From Agrococcus sediminis (GTDB lineage Bacteria > Actinomycetota > Actinomycetes > Actinomycetales > Microbacteriaceae), in the NCBI RefSeq assembly GCF_007923295.1, contig NZ_VOIR01000012.1, positions 124,001 to 188,000 on the forward strand: DNA of 64,000 nt, read 5' to 3'. Position 1 is the stretch's first letter, and every line of letters begins with the position of its first letter. The position numbers were made by a program, and so were the translations under genes. Below the pieces are notes generated by a model, which worked only from the letters and a program-made list of their open reading frames with translations, did not search any database and had not been told where the DNA came from. Below, piece after piece: positions 1-9,114 of this stretch.

Positions 1-551
1 TCGCCGGCACGGCGCCCGAGGTGCGCGTCGAGATGGTGCAGCGCGAGCCCGAGACGGCGCTCTACGACACGTTCGTCGGCGACTTCGACCTCGTCGTCGC
101 CGAGCAGTACCCCGGGCACGCGGCACCGCAGCACGCGGGGCTCGACCGGCGGCTGCTCATGACCGACGCGCTGCGGCTCGCCGTGCCGCCGGGCAGCGGC
201 ATCCGCTCGCTGGCCGACGCCGCCGGGATGCCGTGGGTGATGGAGCCGGTGGGGGCCGCCTCGCGCCACTTCGGCGAGCAGCAGTGCCGGGTGGCGGGCT
301 TCGAGCCCGACGTGCGCTTCGCGACCGCCGACCTGCAGGCGCAGATGCGGCTCATCGAGACCGGCCACGCGGTGGCCATCATGAACGACCTGACGTGGGC
401 GGGCACGCCCGTGCGCTTCCGCATCGTCGAGCTGCCGGGCGCGCCCCGCCGCGAGGTGTTCACGGCCGCCCGCGCGGCCTCCGACGGCAATCCGGCCATC
501 GCGGCCGTGCGGGCAGCGCTGCAGGAGGCGGTGCCCGCCGGCCTCGCGTGA
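1..551 (+). CDS. LysR-family transcriptional regulator, C-terminal part
   Basis: The open frame runs in from the left edge, so the N-terminal winged-helix domain lies outside the window. The visible 183 residues look like the second half of a LysR effector-binding (periplasmic-binding-protein-like) domain: a segment like DFDLVVAEQYPG, then LRLAVPPGSG, a central FEPDVRFATADLQAQMRLIETGHAVAIM stretch broken here only for length, and an amphipathic C-terminal helix. That order (hinge, 'e-x-v-x-aGlGia' region, 'R.l.l..aaR') is characteristic of the family. Its target and effector cannot be told. It ends 6 bases before the end of the convergent MFS gene. Confidence 0.8.
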   Translation, partial: AGTAPEVRVEMVQREPETALYDTFVGDFDLVVAEQYPGHAAPQHAGLDRRLLMTDALRLAVPPGSGIRSLADAAGMPWVMEPVGAASRHFGEQQCRVAGFEPDVRFATADLQAQMRLIETGHAVAIMNDLTWAGTPVRFRIVELPGAPRREVFTAARAASDGNPAIAAVRAALQEAVPAGLA

Positions 552-557
552 GCGCGG

Positions 558-1772
558 TCAGGCCGCGAGCGACCGCCGGTGCGTCGTGAAGCCGATGAGC
601 ACGAGGCTGATCGCGACGGCCGCGAAGAGCACCCACGGCAGCGCGCCGGGGCCGGCCGCGTCGTAGACGATCGCGCCGAGCAGCGCGCCGCCGCCGATGC
701 CGGTGTTGAAGCCGGTCGTGTACCAGGCCATCGCCGGCTGCAGCAGCCGCTCGGTCGAGGCGTGCAGCACGCGCGTCTGTAGCAGCGGCGGCAGCGCCCC
801 CATCGCGAGCCCCCAGACGAGCACGGCGGCGATCGTCAGCGGCAGCGCGGTCGAGAGCACGAGCACGAGCATCGTGGCGAGCATCAGCACCATGCACAGC
901 ACGGCGCCCGCGAGCGCGCGGCGCCCGAGCCACAGGGTGAGCGCCACGATCGCGAGCGCGCCCATGAGGCCGTAGGCGAGCAGCGCGGGGCTGAGCCACG
1001 CCTCCGGCAGGCCCGCGTGCTGCACGAGGAACGGCGCGATGAACGTGTAGAAGGCGTACTGGCCGGTCATCGCGAGGGTGGTCGAGACGACCGCGACGAC
1101 GATGCCGCGCACCGACTTGTCGGGGTCGGCCACGGGCACGGCGATCGAGCCCGTCTCGGTCGTCGCGACGTCGGCGAGGTGGTCGACGGCCGGCAGCACC
1201 CGCCACACCGCGAAGGCCGCGACGAGGCACGCGACGCCCAGCACCGCGAACGACGCGCGCCACCCGACCGCCTGGCCGAGCAGCGTCGACAGCGGCAGGC
1301 CCAGCACGAACGCGAGCGAGCCGCCGGCGCTCGTGATCGCGACCGCCCGCCCGATCTGCTCCTTCGGCACGAGGTAGGCGGCGTAGGCGCCCACCACCGT
1401 CCAGAAGACGCCGTGCGCGAGGCCGCCGACGATGCGCGTGGCGACGACCCACTCGTACGAGGGCACGACGGCGCCGGCGGCGGTGGCCGCGGCGAAGACG
1501 AGCAGCACGCCGATGACGAGCCGGTGCCGTGGCAGCCGCCGCGTGAGGCGGATGAGCGGGGTCGACGAGAGCACGACGGTGAAGGCGAAGACCGACACGA
1601 GCAGGCCGATCGCGCTCTCCGAGACGCCGAGGTCGCGGCTCATCGGCAGCACGAGGCCCATCGGCAGCATCTCGATGGAGATGTTCACGAAGATCGCGAG
1701 CGCGAGCACGAGCAGCGCCGCGAGCGGGAAGCGACCGGTCGTCTCGCCCCGGGCCGTGCTCTGCTCGCTCAC
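558..1772 (-). CDS. MFS transporter, DHA1-like efflux family
   Basis: A 404-aa major facilitator with about 12 hydrophobic segments. The start is the GTG (VSEQSTARG) just before the first membrane span; the longer in-frame upstream stretch is Arg/Gly-rich and lacks a start signal. GGLAHGVFWTVVGAYAAYL in the TM4-5 region and the short cytosolic N-terminus resemble AraJ/SotB/NepI-type drug or sugar exporters of the DHA1 family. The substrate cannot be inferred. A TAGGCT hexamer lies 8 bases upstream of the GTG and no Shine-Dalgarno is visible, so a leaderless or nearly leaderless transcript is possible. The start is only 24 bases from that of the divergent ORF at 1797. Confidence 0.85.
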   Translation of the reverse strand: MSEQSTARGETTGRFPLAALLVLALAIFVNISIEMLPMGLVLPMSRDLGVSESAIGLLVSVFAFTVVLSSTPLIRLTRRLPRHRLVIGVLLVFAAATAAGAVVPSYEWVVATRIVGGLAHGVFWTVVGAYAAYLVPKEQIGRAVAITSAGGSLAFVLGLPLSTLLGQAVGWRASFAVLGVACLVAAFAVWRVLPAVDHLADVATTETGSIAVPVADPDKSVRGIVVAVVSTTLAMTGQYAFYTFIAPFLVQHAGLPEAWLSPALLAYGLMGALAIVALTLWLGRRALAGAVLCMVLMLATMLVLVLSTALPLTIAAVLVWGLAMGALPPLLQTRVLHASTERLLQPAMAWYTTGFNTGIGGGALLGAIVYDAAGPGALPWVLFAAVAISLVLIGFTTHRRSLAA

Positions 1773-1796
1773 GACCGGCAAGCCTACGCTGGGCGG

Positions 1797-1979
1797 ATGC
1801 TGACCCTCGAGGCGATCGTCGCGCTGCCGCTGCGCTCCGCACGGGGGTGGCAGCCCGGCTACCCCGCCCCGGCCGTCGACGCGTGGCGAGCCCACGCGCT
1901 CGCCTTCGCGGCGCATCCGGAGTCCGACGCGCTCGCGGCCCGAGTGAGCGCCGCGCGCCTCGTAGACTCGACCGGGTGA
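1797..1979 (+). CDS. small ORF ahead of purU, 60 aa, unrecognised
   Basis: ATG-initiated 60-codon frame (MLTLEAIVALPLRSARG...) whose TGA overlaps the purU GTG start in a GTGA arrangement. No ribosome-binding site is present, but TACGCT lies exactly 6 bases before the ATG, as expected for a leaderless transcript. No domain is recognised. It could be a real small protein coupled to purU, or a fortuitous frame in the purU leader: TAGACT also lies 7 bases before the purU GTG and could serve a separate purU start. Treat as tentative. Confidence 0.4.
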   Translation: MLTLEAIVALPLRSARGWQPGYPAPAVDAWRAHALAFAAHPESDALAARVSAARLVDSTG

Positions 1980-2827
1980 GCGCGAACCACTGGATCCTGT
2001 CGTTCGTCTGCGACGACCGGCCCGGCATCGTGCACGCGATCACCGGCGCCATCGTCGACTGCGGCGGCAACATCACCGAGTCGCAGCAGTTCTCCTCGGC
2101 CGACACCGACCGCTTCTTCATGCGGCTGCAGGTCGAGGCCGAGGCCGAGCGGGCCGACTTCGAGGCGCGGCTCGCGCCGGTCGTCGAGCGCTACGGCATG
2201 CAGTGGCAGCTCGACGACGTCGGCCGGCCGCTGAAGACGCTCGTGCTCGCGTCGAAGGCCGCGCACTGCCTCAACGACATGCTCTTCCGGCAGCGCGCCG
2301 GCCAGCTCTCGGTCGAGATCCCGCTCGTGCTCGCGAACCACCCCGACCTCGGCTCGCTCGCCGCGTTCTACGGGGTGCCGTTCGAGCACGCGCCGGTCGT
2401 CGACGCCGAGTCGAAGGCCGCGTTCGAGCGCCGCATCCTCGAGGTGGTCGAGCGCGAGGGCATCGAGCTGGTCGTGCTCGCCCGCTACATGCAGATCCTC
2501 TCCCCCGAGCTGTGCGCGGCGCTCGAGGGGCGCCTGATCAACATCCACCACTCGTTCCTGCCCGGCTTCAAGGGCGCGAGCCCCTACCGGCAGGCGCACG
2601 CGCGCGGCGTGAAGCTCATCGGCGCGACGGCGCACTTCGTCACGAGCGACCTCGACGAGGGCCCGATCATCGAGCAGAACGTCGAGCGCGTCGACCACGC
2701 CCAGTCGCCCGCGCAGCTCGTCGCGATCGGGCAGGACGTCGAGTCGCGCACCCTGTCGCGCGCCGTGCAGTGGTTCGCCGAGGACCGCGTGCTGCTCGAC
2801 GGGCAGCGCACCATCATCTTCCGCTAG
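1976..2827 (+). CDS. purU: formyltetrahydrofolate deformylase
   Basis: A 283-aa cytosolic enzyme that hydrolyses 10-formyl-THF to THF and formate, balancing one-carbon units and supplying formate for PurT-type purine synthesis. Residues 6-80 form an ACT domain (LSFVCDDRPGIVHAITGAI) and 87-280 the formyltransferase fold. The catalytic triad is visible: N189 and H191 in INIHHSFLPGFKGA and D227 in TSDLDEGPII. The family is usually about 280 aa, so it is full length. The start is the GTG overlapping the preceding small ORF; the longer in-frame extension is Arg-rich and not family-like. A small hairpin (CATCCG-TCAT-CGGATG) follows at 2835-2850. Confidence 0.95.
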   Translation: MSANHWILSFVCDDRPGIVHAITGAIVDCGGNITESQQFSSADTDRFFMRLQVEAEAERADFEARLAPVVERYGMQWQLDDVGRPLKTLVLASKAAHCLNDMLFRQRAGQLSVEIPLVLANHPDLGSLAAFYGVPFEHAPVVDAESKAAFERRILEVVEREGIELVVLARYMQILSPELCAALEGRLINIHHSFLPGFKGASPYRQAHARGVKLIGATAHFVTSDLDEGPIIEQNVERVDHAQSPAQLVAIGQDVESRTLSRAVQWFAEDRVLLDGQRTIIFR

Positions 2828-2927
2828 CCGCGCGCATCCGTCATCGGATGTTCATCGGCGGGTCTGGTCCCGCGTCACACCCTCCGGCTAGGTTCAGGAG
2901 CGTCCCTGCACCTCGACGGAGAGATCC

Positions 2928-5420
2928 TTGCGCGCACGCACCCTGCTCGGCACCGGAACGGTCGCCGCGCTCGCCCTCACGGGCATCGTCACCGCCCCGG
3001 CACACGCCGCCGGCCACCCGGTGATCAACGAGTTCTCTGCCAACATCACCGGCACAGACATCGAGTACATCGAGATCCTGGCCGACCCCGGCACCGACGT
3101 CAGCGGCCACTCGCTGCTCGTCGTCAAGGGCGACACGGGCACGCAGCAGGGCCTGGTGCTGCAGTCCAACCCGGCGCCGGCGCTCGACGCCGACGGCCGC
3201 GGCACGCTGCAGTACCCGGTGAACGGCATCCAGAACGGCTCGGTCTCGCTGCTGCTCGTCGACGGCACCGCCGCGGTGGGCTCGAGCGTCGACGCCGACC
3301 TCGACGGCACGATCGACGCGGGCGTCGCCTTCACGGTCGTCGACGCGATCGCGCTGCTCGACGGCGGCTCGGGCGACCTCGGCTGGGGCACGGCGCTCGC
3401 GCCGTCCTTCGACGGCGGCTCGTTCACGGTCGGCGGCGCGAGCCGGGTGCCCGACGGCGTCGACACGGATGCGCCGTCCGACTGGGTGCGCAACGACTAC
3501 GACGGCGCGGGGCTCGCGGGCTACACGGGCACCATCTCGGCCGGCGAGGCCTACAACACCCCGGGCGCGGCGAACGAGGTCTTCGAGGCCGAGGAGCCGC
3601 CGGTCGAGCTGACCTGCGAGGCCGACGCGACCGCGATCGGCGCCGTGCAGGGCGCCGGCGACTCGACCCCCGTCGAGGGCACGACGGTGACCGTGCGCGG
3701 CACGGTCACGGGCGACTGGCAGAGCGGCGGCTTCAACGGCTTCACGCTGCAGGACGCCGGCGACGGCGACGCGGCCACGAGCGACGGCATCTTCGTCTAC
3801 GCCCCCTCCTCCCCCGACGTCGCCGCGGGCGACCTCGTGCAGGTGACGGGCACCGCCGCCGAGCACTACGGCATGACGCAGGTCTCGAACGCCTCGGTGC
3901 TCGACTGCGGCGACGGCGCGCTGCCCGCGCCCGTCGAGCTGACGCTGCCGGTGGCCGACCACGAGCCGACCGAGAGCATGCTCGTCACGCTGCCCCAGAC
4001 GCTGTCGATCCTCGAGTACTACAGCTACGGCCGCTACGGCCAGGTCGTCGTCGGGACCGAGCGCCAGATGCAGCCGACCGCGGTCGCCGACCCCGGCTCC
4101 GCCGAGGCGGCCGCGATCGCCGCGACCAACGCGGCGAACCGCATCACGATCGACGACGGCCGCTCGACGCAGAACCCCGACCCGGCCATCCACCCCGGCA
4201 ACCTCGCCGAGTTCACGCTCGAGAACGACTTCCGCGGCGGCGACACGATCACCGGCATCACGGGCGTGCTCGACTGGCGCTTCGACACCTGGGCGATCCA
4301 GCCGACCGCGGCGGGCACCTACGCCGAGGTGAACAGCCGCGAGGCGTCGCCCGAGATCGCGGGCGCCACGCTCGAGGTCGCGTCGTTCAACGTGCTGAAC
4401 TACTTCACGACGCTCGGCAGCCGCGGCGCGCAGACCGCTGAGGAGCTCGCGCGTCAGGAGGCGAAGATCGTCGCCGCCATCACCGAGCTCGACTCGGCGG
4501 TCGTCGGCCTGCTCGAGATCGAGAACAACGACGGGGCCGCGCTCGACGCGCTCGTCGCGGCGCTCAACGAGGCGGCCGGCCCGAACGCCGACGGCTCGGC
4601 GCGCTGGGCGGGCATCGACACCGGCACGCTCGGCACCGACGAGATCACGACGGCGATCATCTACCAGCCGGCGCTCGTCAGCCCCGAGGGCGCCCACGCC
4701 GTGCTCGACTCGAGCGTCGACCCCCGGTTCGACACGACGAAGAACCGGCCCGCGCTCGCGCAGTCGTTCCGCGACCTCGCGACCGACCGCATCCTCACCG
4801 TCGCGGTCAACCACCTGAAGTCGAAGGGCTCCGCGTGCGAGGGCGACACCGGTGAGCCGGAGCAGGGCAACTGCAACGACGTGCGCACGGCCGCGGCCGA
4901 GGCGCTCGCCGACTGGCTCGCGACCGGCCCGACGGGCGTCGAGTCCGACGGCTCGCTCATCATCGGCGACTTGAACTCGTACGACCACGAGGACCCGATC
5001 GCGGCGCTCGCGGCGGCCGGCTGGACCGACCTGCTCGCGCAGTTCCAGGGCGAGGAGGAGTACACCTACGTGTTCGACGGCCAGCTCGGCTACCTCGACT
5101 ACGGCCTCGCCGACGCCGAGATGCTGCCGTACGTGGTGGGCGCCGACGCGTGGCACGCGAACGCCGACGAGACGAGCCTCATCGACTACTCGATGCAGTT
5201 CAAGCAGGCGGCGCAGGATGCGCTCTTCGCGCCCGACCCCTACCGGGCGAGCGACCACGACGCCGTCGTGATCGGCCTCGCGTTCCCCGAGGACGAGCCC
5301 GAGGAGCCCGGCACGGGCGGCCACCCGGTGTTCGGCGACGCGCACCCGGTGCACGGCGACGACCACCCGGGCCAGGGCTTCGGCAAGGGCAAGGGCCCGG
5401 GCGCGCCGCGCGCGGTGTGA
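2928..5420 (+). CDS. secreted ExeM/NucH-family nuclease with lamin-tail domain
   Basis: An 830-aa secreted protein starting at TTG after a GGAGAG ribosome site. Residues 1-28 are a Sec signal peptide ending AHA-AGHPV. A lamin-tail domain follows (VINEFSANITGTDIEYIEIL), then an OB-fold DNA-binding region (about 225-330) and an endonuclease/exonuclease/phosphatase domain from about 482 (EVASFNVLNYF). Catalytic motifs are present: LLEIENND, VNHLKSKGS, IIGDLNSYD and SDHDAVV. This order matches extracellular ExeM/NucH nucleases that degrade extracellular DNA for phosphate scavenging or biofilm turnover. The last ~35 residues are His/Gly/Pro-rich with no sortase motif, so release to the medium is likely. 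It converges on dnaE2. Confidence 0.9.
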   Translation: MRARTLLGTGTVAALALTGIVTAPAHAAGHPVINEFSANITGTDIEYIEILADPGTDVSGHSLLVVKGDTGTQQGLVLQSNPAPALDADGRGTLQYPVNGIQNGSVSLLLVDGTAAVGSSVDADLDGTIDAGVAFTVVDAIALLDGGSGDLGWGTALAPSFDGGSFTVGGASRVPDGVDTDAPSDWVRNDYDGAGLAGYTGTISAGEAYNTPGAANEVFEAEEPPVELTCEADATAIGAVQGAGDSTPVEGTTVTVRGTVTGDWQSGGFNGFTLQDAGDGDAATSDGIFVYAPSSPDVAAGDLVQVTGTAAEHYGMTQVSNASVLDCGDGALPAPVELTLPVADHEPTESMLVTLPQTLSILEYYSYGRYGQVVVGTERQMQPTAVADPGSAEAAAIAATNAANRITIDDGRSTQNPDPAIHPGNLAEFTLENDFRGGDTITGITGVLDWRFDTWAIQPTAAGTYAEVNSREASPEIAGATLEVASFNVLNYFTTLGSRGAQTAEELARQEAKIVAAITELDSAVVGLLEIENNDGAALDALVAALNEAAGPNADGSARWAGIDTGTLGTDEITTAIIYQPALVSPEGAHAVLDSSVDPRFDTTKNRPALAQSFRDLATDRILTVAVNHLKSKGSACEGDTGEPEQGNCNDVRTAAAEALADWLATGPTGVESDGSLIIGDLNSYDHEDPIAALAAAGWTDLLAQFQGEEEYTYVFDGQLGYLDYGLADAEMLPYVVGADAWHANADETSLIDYSMQFKQAAQDALFAPDPYRASDHDAVVIGLAFPEDEPEEPGTGGHPVFGDAHPVHGDDHPGQGFGKGKGPGAPRAV

Positions 5421-5453
5421 CCGACGGGGCGACGGACTGACGTCCTGACGCGG

Positions 5454-5480
5454 AGGGGCTCGGCTGCGGCCGGGCCCCTT
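5454..5480. terminator. bidirectional terminator hairpin between exeM-like gene and dnaE2
   Basis: GGGGCTCGGC and GCCGGGCCCC pair over 10 bases (one G-T wobble) around a TGCG loop. It lies between two convergent genes and can serve both strands. Confidence 0.75.
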
Positions 5481-5540
5481 CGCCGTGCCCGGCAGTTCGC
5501 AGCCCGCACTCCGCAGCCCGACTCCCCTCGACCGGCGCTC

Positions 5541-8500
5541 CTACGCGAAGTCGCGCGACCGCGGGCTCGGCACATCGAAGCGGTCGAGCCGATCGGCCAG
5601 CACCGCGATGACGCCCTCCGGTGTGCGCTGCAGCATGCCGCGCACGACGAGCGCGGGCGAGTGTCGCGCCACCTGCCGCGAGTGCGCCCACAGGCCCTTC
5701 GAGACGATCACGTTGAGCATGCCCGTCTCGTCCTCCAGGTTCATGAAGGTGACGCCCTGCGCCGTGCGCGGCCGCTGGCGGTGCGTGACGATGCCGGCCG
5801 CCTGCACCCGCCTGCCCGGCTCCGCCTCGGCGAGCGACGCGATCGGCAGCACCCCGCGCGCCTCGAGCATCGCCCGCGCGTGCCGCACCGGGTGGTCGTC
5901 GGTGGCGACGCCCGTCGACCAGACGTCGAGCGCCACCTGCTCCTCGGCCGACAGCAGCGGCAGCAGCGGCACCTCGAGCGTCACCTGCGTGCCCTCGAGC
6001 TGATCCTCGCGCTCCGTCGACGCCGGGCCCGCGAGCCACAGCCCCTCGCGGCGTCCGACCCCCAGCCCCTCGAGGGCACCGGCGGTCGCGAGCGCCTCGA
6101 GCTCGCCGCGGTCGAGCGACGCGCGCCGGGCGAGGTCGTGGATGCCCTCGAGCGGACGCTCCTCGCGCGCCGCCACGATGCGCTCGGCGGCGGCGCGGCC
6201 GACGCCCGCGACGCTCGACAGGCCCATGCGCACGGCCAGGCCCGCGTCGCGCCGGTGCCGCTCGCGCATCCGCCTCGACTCGGTCGCCGCGGGCGGCACC
6301 GGCGGCTGCTCGCGCGCGAGGCACGCGTCGTCGCCCGGGCGGCGCTCGCCGTGCGGCTCGAGGCCCGCGTCGACGCCCGAGCGCACCGCATCCGGCCGCA
6401 GCGTCTCGACGCCGTGCCGCGCGGCGTCGGCGACGAGCGACGCCGACGACCAGAAGCCCATCGGCTGGCTGCGCAGCAGCCCCGCGAGGAACGCTGCCGG
6501 GTAGTGCAGCTTCAGCCACGACGACGCGTAGACGAGCTTCGCGAACGCGAGCGAGTGCGACTCGGCGAAGCCGAAGCCCGCGAACGCCTCGATCTTGCGG
6601 TAGATCGTCTCGCCCACCTCCTGCGAGATGCCGTTCGCGGCCATGCCCTCGAACAGCTTCGCCTTCAGCGCCTCGATCCGCTCGCGCGACCGCTTCGAGC
6701 CGATCGCGCGCCGCAGCTGGTCGGCCTCGCCGGCGTCGAAGCCGCCCACCGCGACCGACATCTGCATGAGCTGCTCCTGGAACAGCGGCACCCCGAGCGT
6801 GCGCTCGAGCACCGGCACCAGCAGCGGGTGCGCGTACGTGATCGGCTCGGCCCCCACCCGCCGGCGCAGGTACGGGTGCACCGCGTCGCCCTGGATGGGG
6901 CCGGGGCGGATGAGCGCGATCTCGACCACCAGGTCGTAGAAGCAGCGCGGCTTCAGGCGAGGGAGGGTGGCCATCTGCGCGCGCGACTCGACCTGGAACA
7001 CGCCCACCGCATCCCCCTCGCAGAGCATGTCGTAGACGCCCGCCTCCTCGGCGGGCATGCTCGCGAGCGACCATGACTCCCCCGTGTGCTCGGCCGCGAG
7101 CGCCAGCGTGTGCGAGAGGGCGCCGAGCATGCCCAGGCCCAGCAGGTCGAACTTCACCAGGCCCATCCACTCGCAGTCGTCCTTGTCCCACTGCAGCACG
7201 GTGCGGTTCGGCATGCGCGCCGGCTCGATCGGGCAGACCGAGCCGACCGGCTCCTCGGTGAGCACCATGCCGCCGGAGTGGATGCCGAGGTGCCGCGGGG
7301 CGTGCAGGAACTCGCCCGCGAGCGACACGACGGGCTCGGGGATGGTGTCGACGTCGACCTTCGAGTACGACTCGACCGACTTCGACCAGGCGTTCTGCTG
7401 GCCGACGGCGTAGCCGAGCGCCTTCGCCGCGTCGCGCACCGCCGACTTCGGCCGGTACGTGATGACGTTGGCGACCTGCGCGGCGTTGCGGCGGCCGTAG
7501 CGCTCGTAGACGTGCTGGATGACCTCCTCGCGGCGGCCGGCGTCGAAGTCGATGTCGATGTCGGGCTCCTCCTCGCGCATCATCGAGATGAAGCGCTCGA
7601 ACGGCAGCCGGTAGCGGATCGGGTCGACGGCGGTGATGCCGAGGATGAAGCAGACGGCGCTCGCGACGGCGCTGCCGCGGCCCTGGCAGAGGATGCCCTG
7701 CGCGTGCGCGAACTCGGCGATCTCGAAGACGATGAGGAAGTAGCCGGCGAAGCCCTTCTGCTCGATGAGGCCCAGCTCGTGCTCGAGCCGGGCGGCGACC
7801 TCGGCGCTCGGGCGCCCGTCGACGGTGTCGTAGACGCGCGGCAGCCGCTCGGCGACGAGCTCGCGCAGCCAGCTCATCGGGGTGTGGTCGCCGGGCGCGT
7901 CGATGACGGGCAGGCGGGGGGATGCGGCGCGCAGGTCGAAGGCGAGGGCCCGGCCGAGCGCGGCCGCGGTGCCGACCGCGCCGGGGAACGCCCGGAAGCG
8001 GCGCGCCATCACGCTGCCGGCGCGCAGCGACGGCACGCCGCCCGCGGGCAGCCACGCGTCGAGCTCGTCGATCGAGCGGCGGGCGCGCACCGCGGCGACG
8101 GCATCGCCGAGCCGCTGCCGGGCGGGGCTCGCGATGTGCGCGTTGGTGGTCGCGACCACGGGCAGGCGGCGCTGCTCGGCGAGCTGCGCGAGCACCCGGT
8201 TGCGCTCGAAGTCGCGGGGGTCGCCGATGTCGCTCAGCTCGACCGCGACCCGGTCCGGGCCGAACAGCGACGTGAGCCGGTCGAGCTCGCGGCCCGCGGC
8301 ATCCGCCCCGTCGGCACCGGCGCCGTGCCGCTCGAGCGCCTGCCGCACGCCGCCCTTGCGGCAGCCCGAGAGGATGAGCCACTCGCCCCGTGCGGTCTCG
8401 GCGAGCCGCTCGAGCTCGAAGATGGGCCTGCCCTTCTCGCCCGGGCCGTGCAGGTCGGTGGCGAGGTAGCCGTCGGTGAGGGCGGTGGCGAGCGCCGTGT

Positions 8501-8936
8501 ACCCGGCCGGACCGGTCGCGAGCGCCACGAGGTGCGAGCCGTCGGGGTCGGGCACGCCCTGCTGCGGCGCCTCGAGGCCGAGCGTGAACTCGGTGCCGAA
8601 GACGGTCGGCAGGCCCGCCTCGGCGGCGGCCTCGGCGAAGCGCACGGCACCGTAGAGGCCGTCGTGGTCGACGAGCGCGAGCGCCTCGAGGCCGAGCCTG
8701 CGCGCCTCGTTCACGAGCTCGGCAGGGCTCGAGGCGCCGTCGAGGAACGAGTAGTGCGAGTGCGCGTGCAGCTCGGCGTACGGGGTCGCGGCGCCGGGCG
8801 CGGGCACGCGGATGCGCTCGCGGCGCGCGTCGTCGAGCTCGGCCGGGTGGGCGACCTTGCCGGCGCCGACGTCGCGGTCGGAGAGGATGCCCTCGAGCTC
8901 GCGCCAGGGCATCGCGGGGTTGTTCCAGCCGGCCAT
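5541..8936 (-). CDS. dnaE2: error-prone DNA polymerase III alpha subunit DnaE2
   Basis: 1131 aa, the usual length for DnaE2 (about 1050-1130), an SOS-induced translesion polymerase acting with ImuA and ImuB. The PHP domain is at the N-terminus (ELHAHSHYSFLDGASSP, LALVDHDGLYG). The catalytic acidic motif PDIDIDFD is in the palm, followed by GRGSAVASAVCFILGIT, a finger region and a helix-hairpin-helix stretch (LSSVAGVGRAAAERIVAAR), then a C-terminal OB fold (GVTFMNLEDETGMLNVIVSK). About 30 residues between the fingers and the HhH are charged and disordered-looking. No LexA box lies directly upstream; transcription probably reads in from imuB, although a strong hairpin lies between the two genes. 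Confidence 0.96.
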   Translation of the reverse strand: MAGWNNPAMPWRELEGILSDRDVGAGKVAHPAELDDARRERIRVPAPGAATPYAELHAHSHYSFLDGASSPAELVNEARRLGLEALALVDHDGLYGAVRFAEAAAEAGLPTVFGTEFTLGLEAPQQGVPDPDGSHLVALATGPAGYTALATALTDGYLATDLHGPGEKGRPIFELERLAETARGEWLILSGCRKGGVRQALERHGAGADGADAAGRELDRLTSLFGPDRVAVELSDIGDPRDFERNRVLAQLAEQRRLPVVATTNAHIASPARQRLGDAVAAVRARRSIDELDAWLPAGGVPSLRAGSVMARRFRAFPGAVGTAAALGRALAFDLRAASPRLPVIDAPGDHTPMSWLRELVAERLPRVYDTVDGRPSAEVAARLEHELGLIEQKGFAGYFLIVFEIAEFAHAQGILCQGRGSAVASAVCFILGITAVDPIRYRLPFERFISMMREEEPDIDIDFDAGRREEVIQHVYERYGRRNAAQVANVITYRPKSAVRDAAKALGYAVGQQNAWSKSVESYSKVDVDTIPEPVVSLAGEFLHAPRHLGIHSGGMVLTEEPVGSVCPIEPARMPNRTVLQWDKDDCEWMGLVKFDLLGLGMLGALSHTLALAAEHTGESWSLASMPAEEAGVYDMLCEGDAVGVFQVESRAQMATLPRLKPRCFYDLVVEIALIRPGPIQGDAVHPYLRRRVGAEPITYAHPLLVPVLERTLGVPLFQEQLMQMSVAVGGFDAGEADQLRRAIGSKRSRERIEALKAKLFEGMAANGISQEVGETIYRKIEAFAGFGFAESHSLAFAKLVYASSWLKLHYPAAFLAGLLRSQPMGFWSSASLVADAARHGVETLRPDAVRSGVDAGLEPHGERRPGDDACLAREQPPVPPAATESRRMRERHRRDAGLAVRMGLSSVAGVGRAAAERIVAAREERPLEGIHDLARRASLDRGELEALATAGALEGLGVGRREGLWLAGPASTEREDQLEGTQVTLEVPLLPLLSAEEQVALDVWSTGVATDDHPVRHARAMLEARGVLPIASLAEAEPGRRVQAAGIVTHRQRPRTAQGVTFMNLEDETGMLNVIVSKGLWAHSRQVARHSPALVVRGMLQRTPEGVIAVLADRLDRFDVPSPRSRDFA

Positions 8937-8959
8937 CGGTCACCTCCCCCGCTCATCCG

Positions 8960-8996
8960 CCGGTCGAGCCGCCCGCGCAGCGGTCGAGTCGAGGCC
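8960..8996. repeat. intergenic palindromic repeat, family A (single copy)
   Basis: A short GGTCGAG...GTCGAG-GCC element between imuB and dnaE2, resembling the cluster at 17570-17895 and the single copies at 40692 and 45342. It looks like a decayed member of a dispersed intergenic repeat. Confidence 0.45.
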
Positions 8997-9035
8997 ACCC
9001 GCCCGGCCCCAGGCGCCGTTCGTCGACCGGCTCCG

Positions 9036-9072
9036 TGTGCGCCCGACCGGATAGTCCGGTCGAGCGCGCACA
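9036..9072. terminator. strong hairpin between imuB and dnaE2
   Basis: TGTGCGC (9036-9042) pairs with GCGCACA (9066-9072), and inside it GACCGGA-TAG-TCCGGTC forms a perfect 7-base stem. It follows the imuB stop on the minus strand and could terminate or attenuate read-through into dnaE2, or stabilise the upstream message. No T-run follows. Confidence 0.5.
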
Positions 9073-9114
9073 GGACCGGTTGACGGACGAGCGCGGCCGG
9101 CCGGCAGCGCGACG

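Noticed and set aside
2841-5366. 841-codon open frame antisense to the ExeM-like gene
   Set aside because: Composition (Val/Arg/Gly/Asp-rich, no domain) is that of an antisense shadow; the plus-strand gene has a signal peptide and catalytic motifs.
5200-8943. Very long Arg/Ala-rich open frame (1247 codons) overlapping dnaE2 on the same strand
   Set aside because: Product is low-complexity Arg/Ala/Gly with no domain; it is an out-of-frame shadow of dnaE2 typical of GC-rich DNA.
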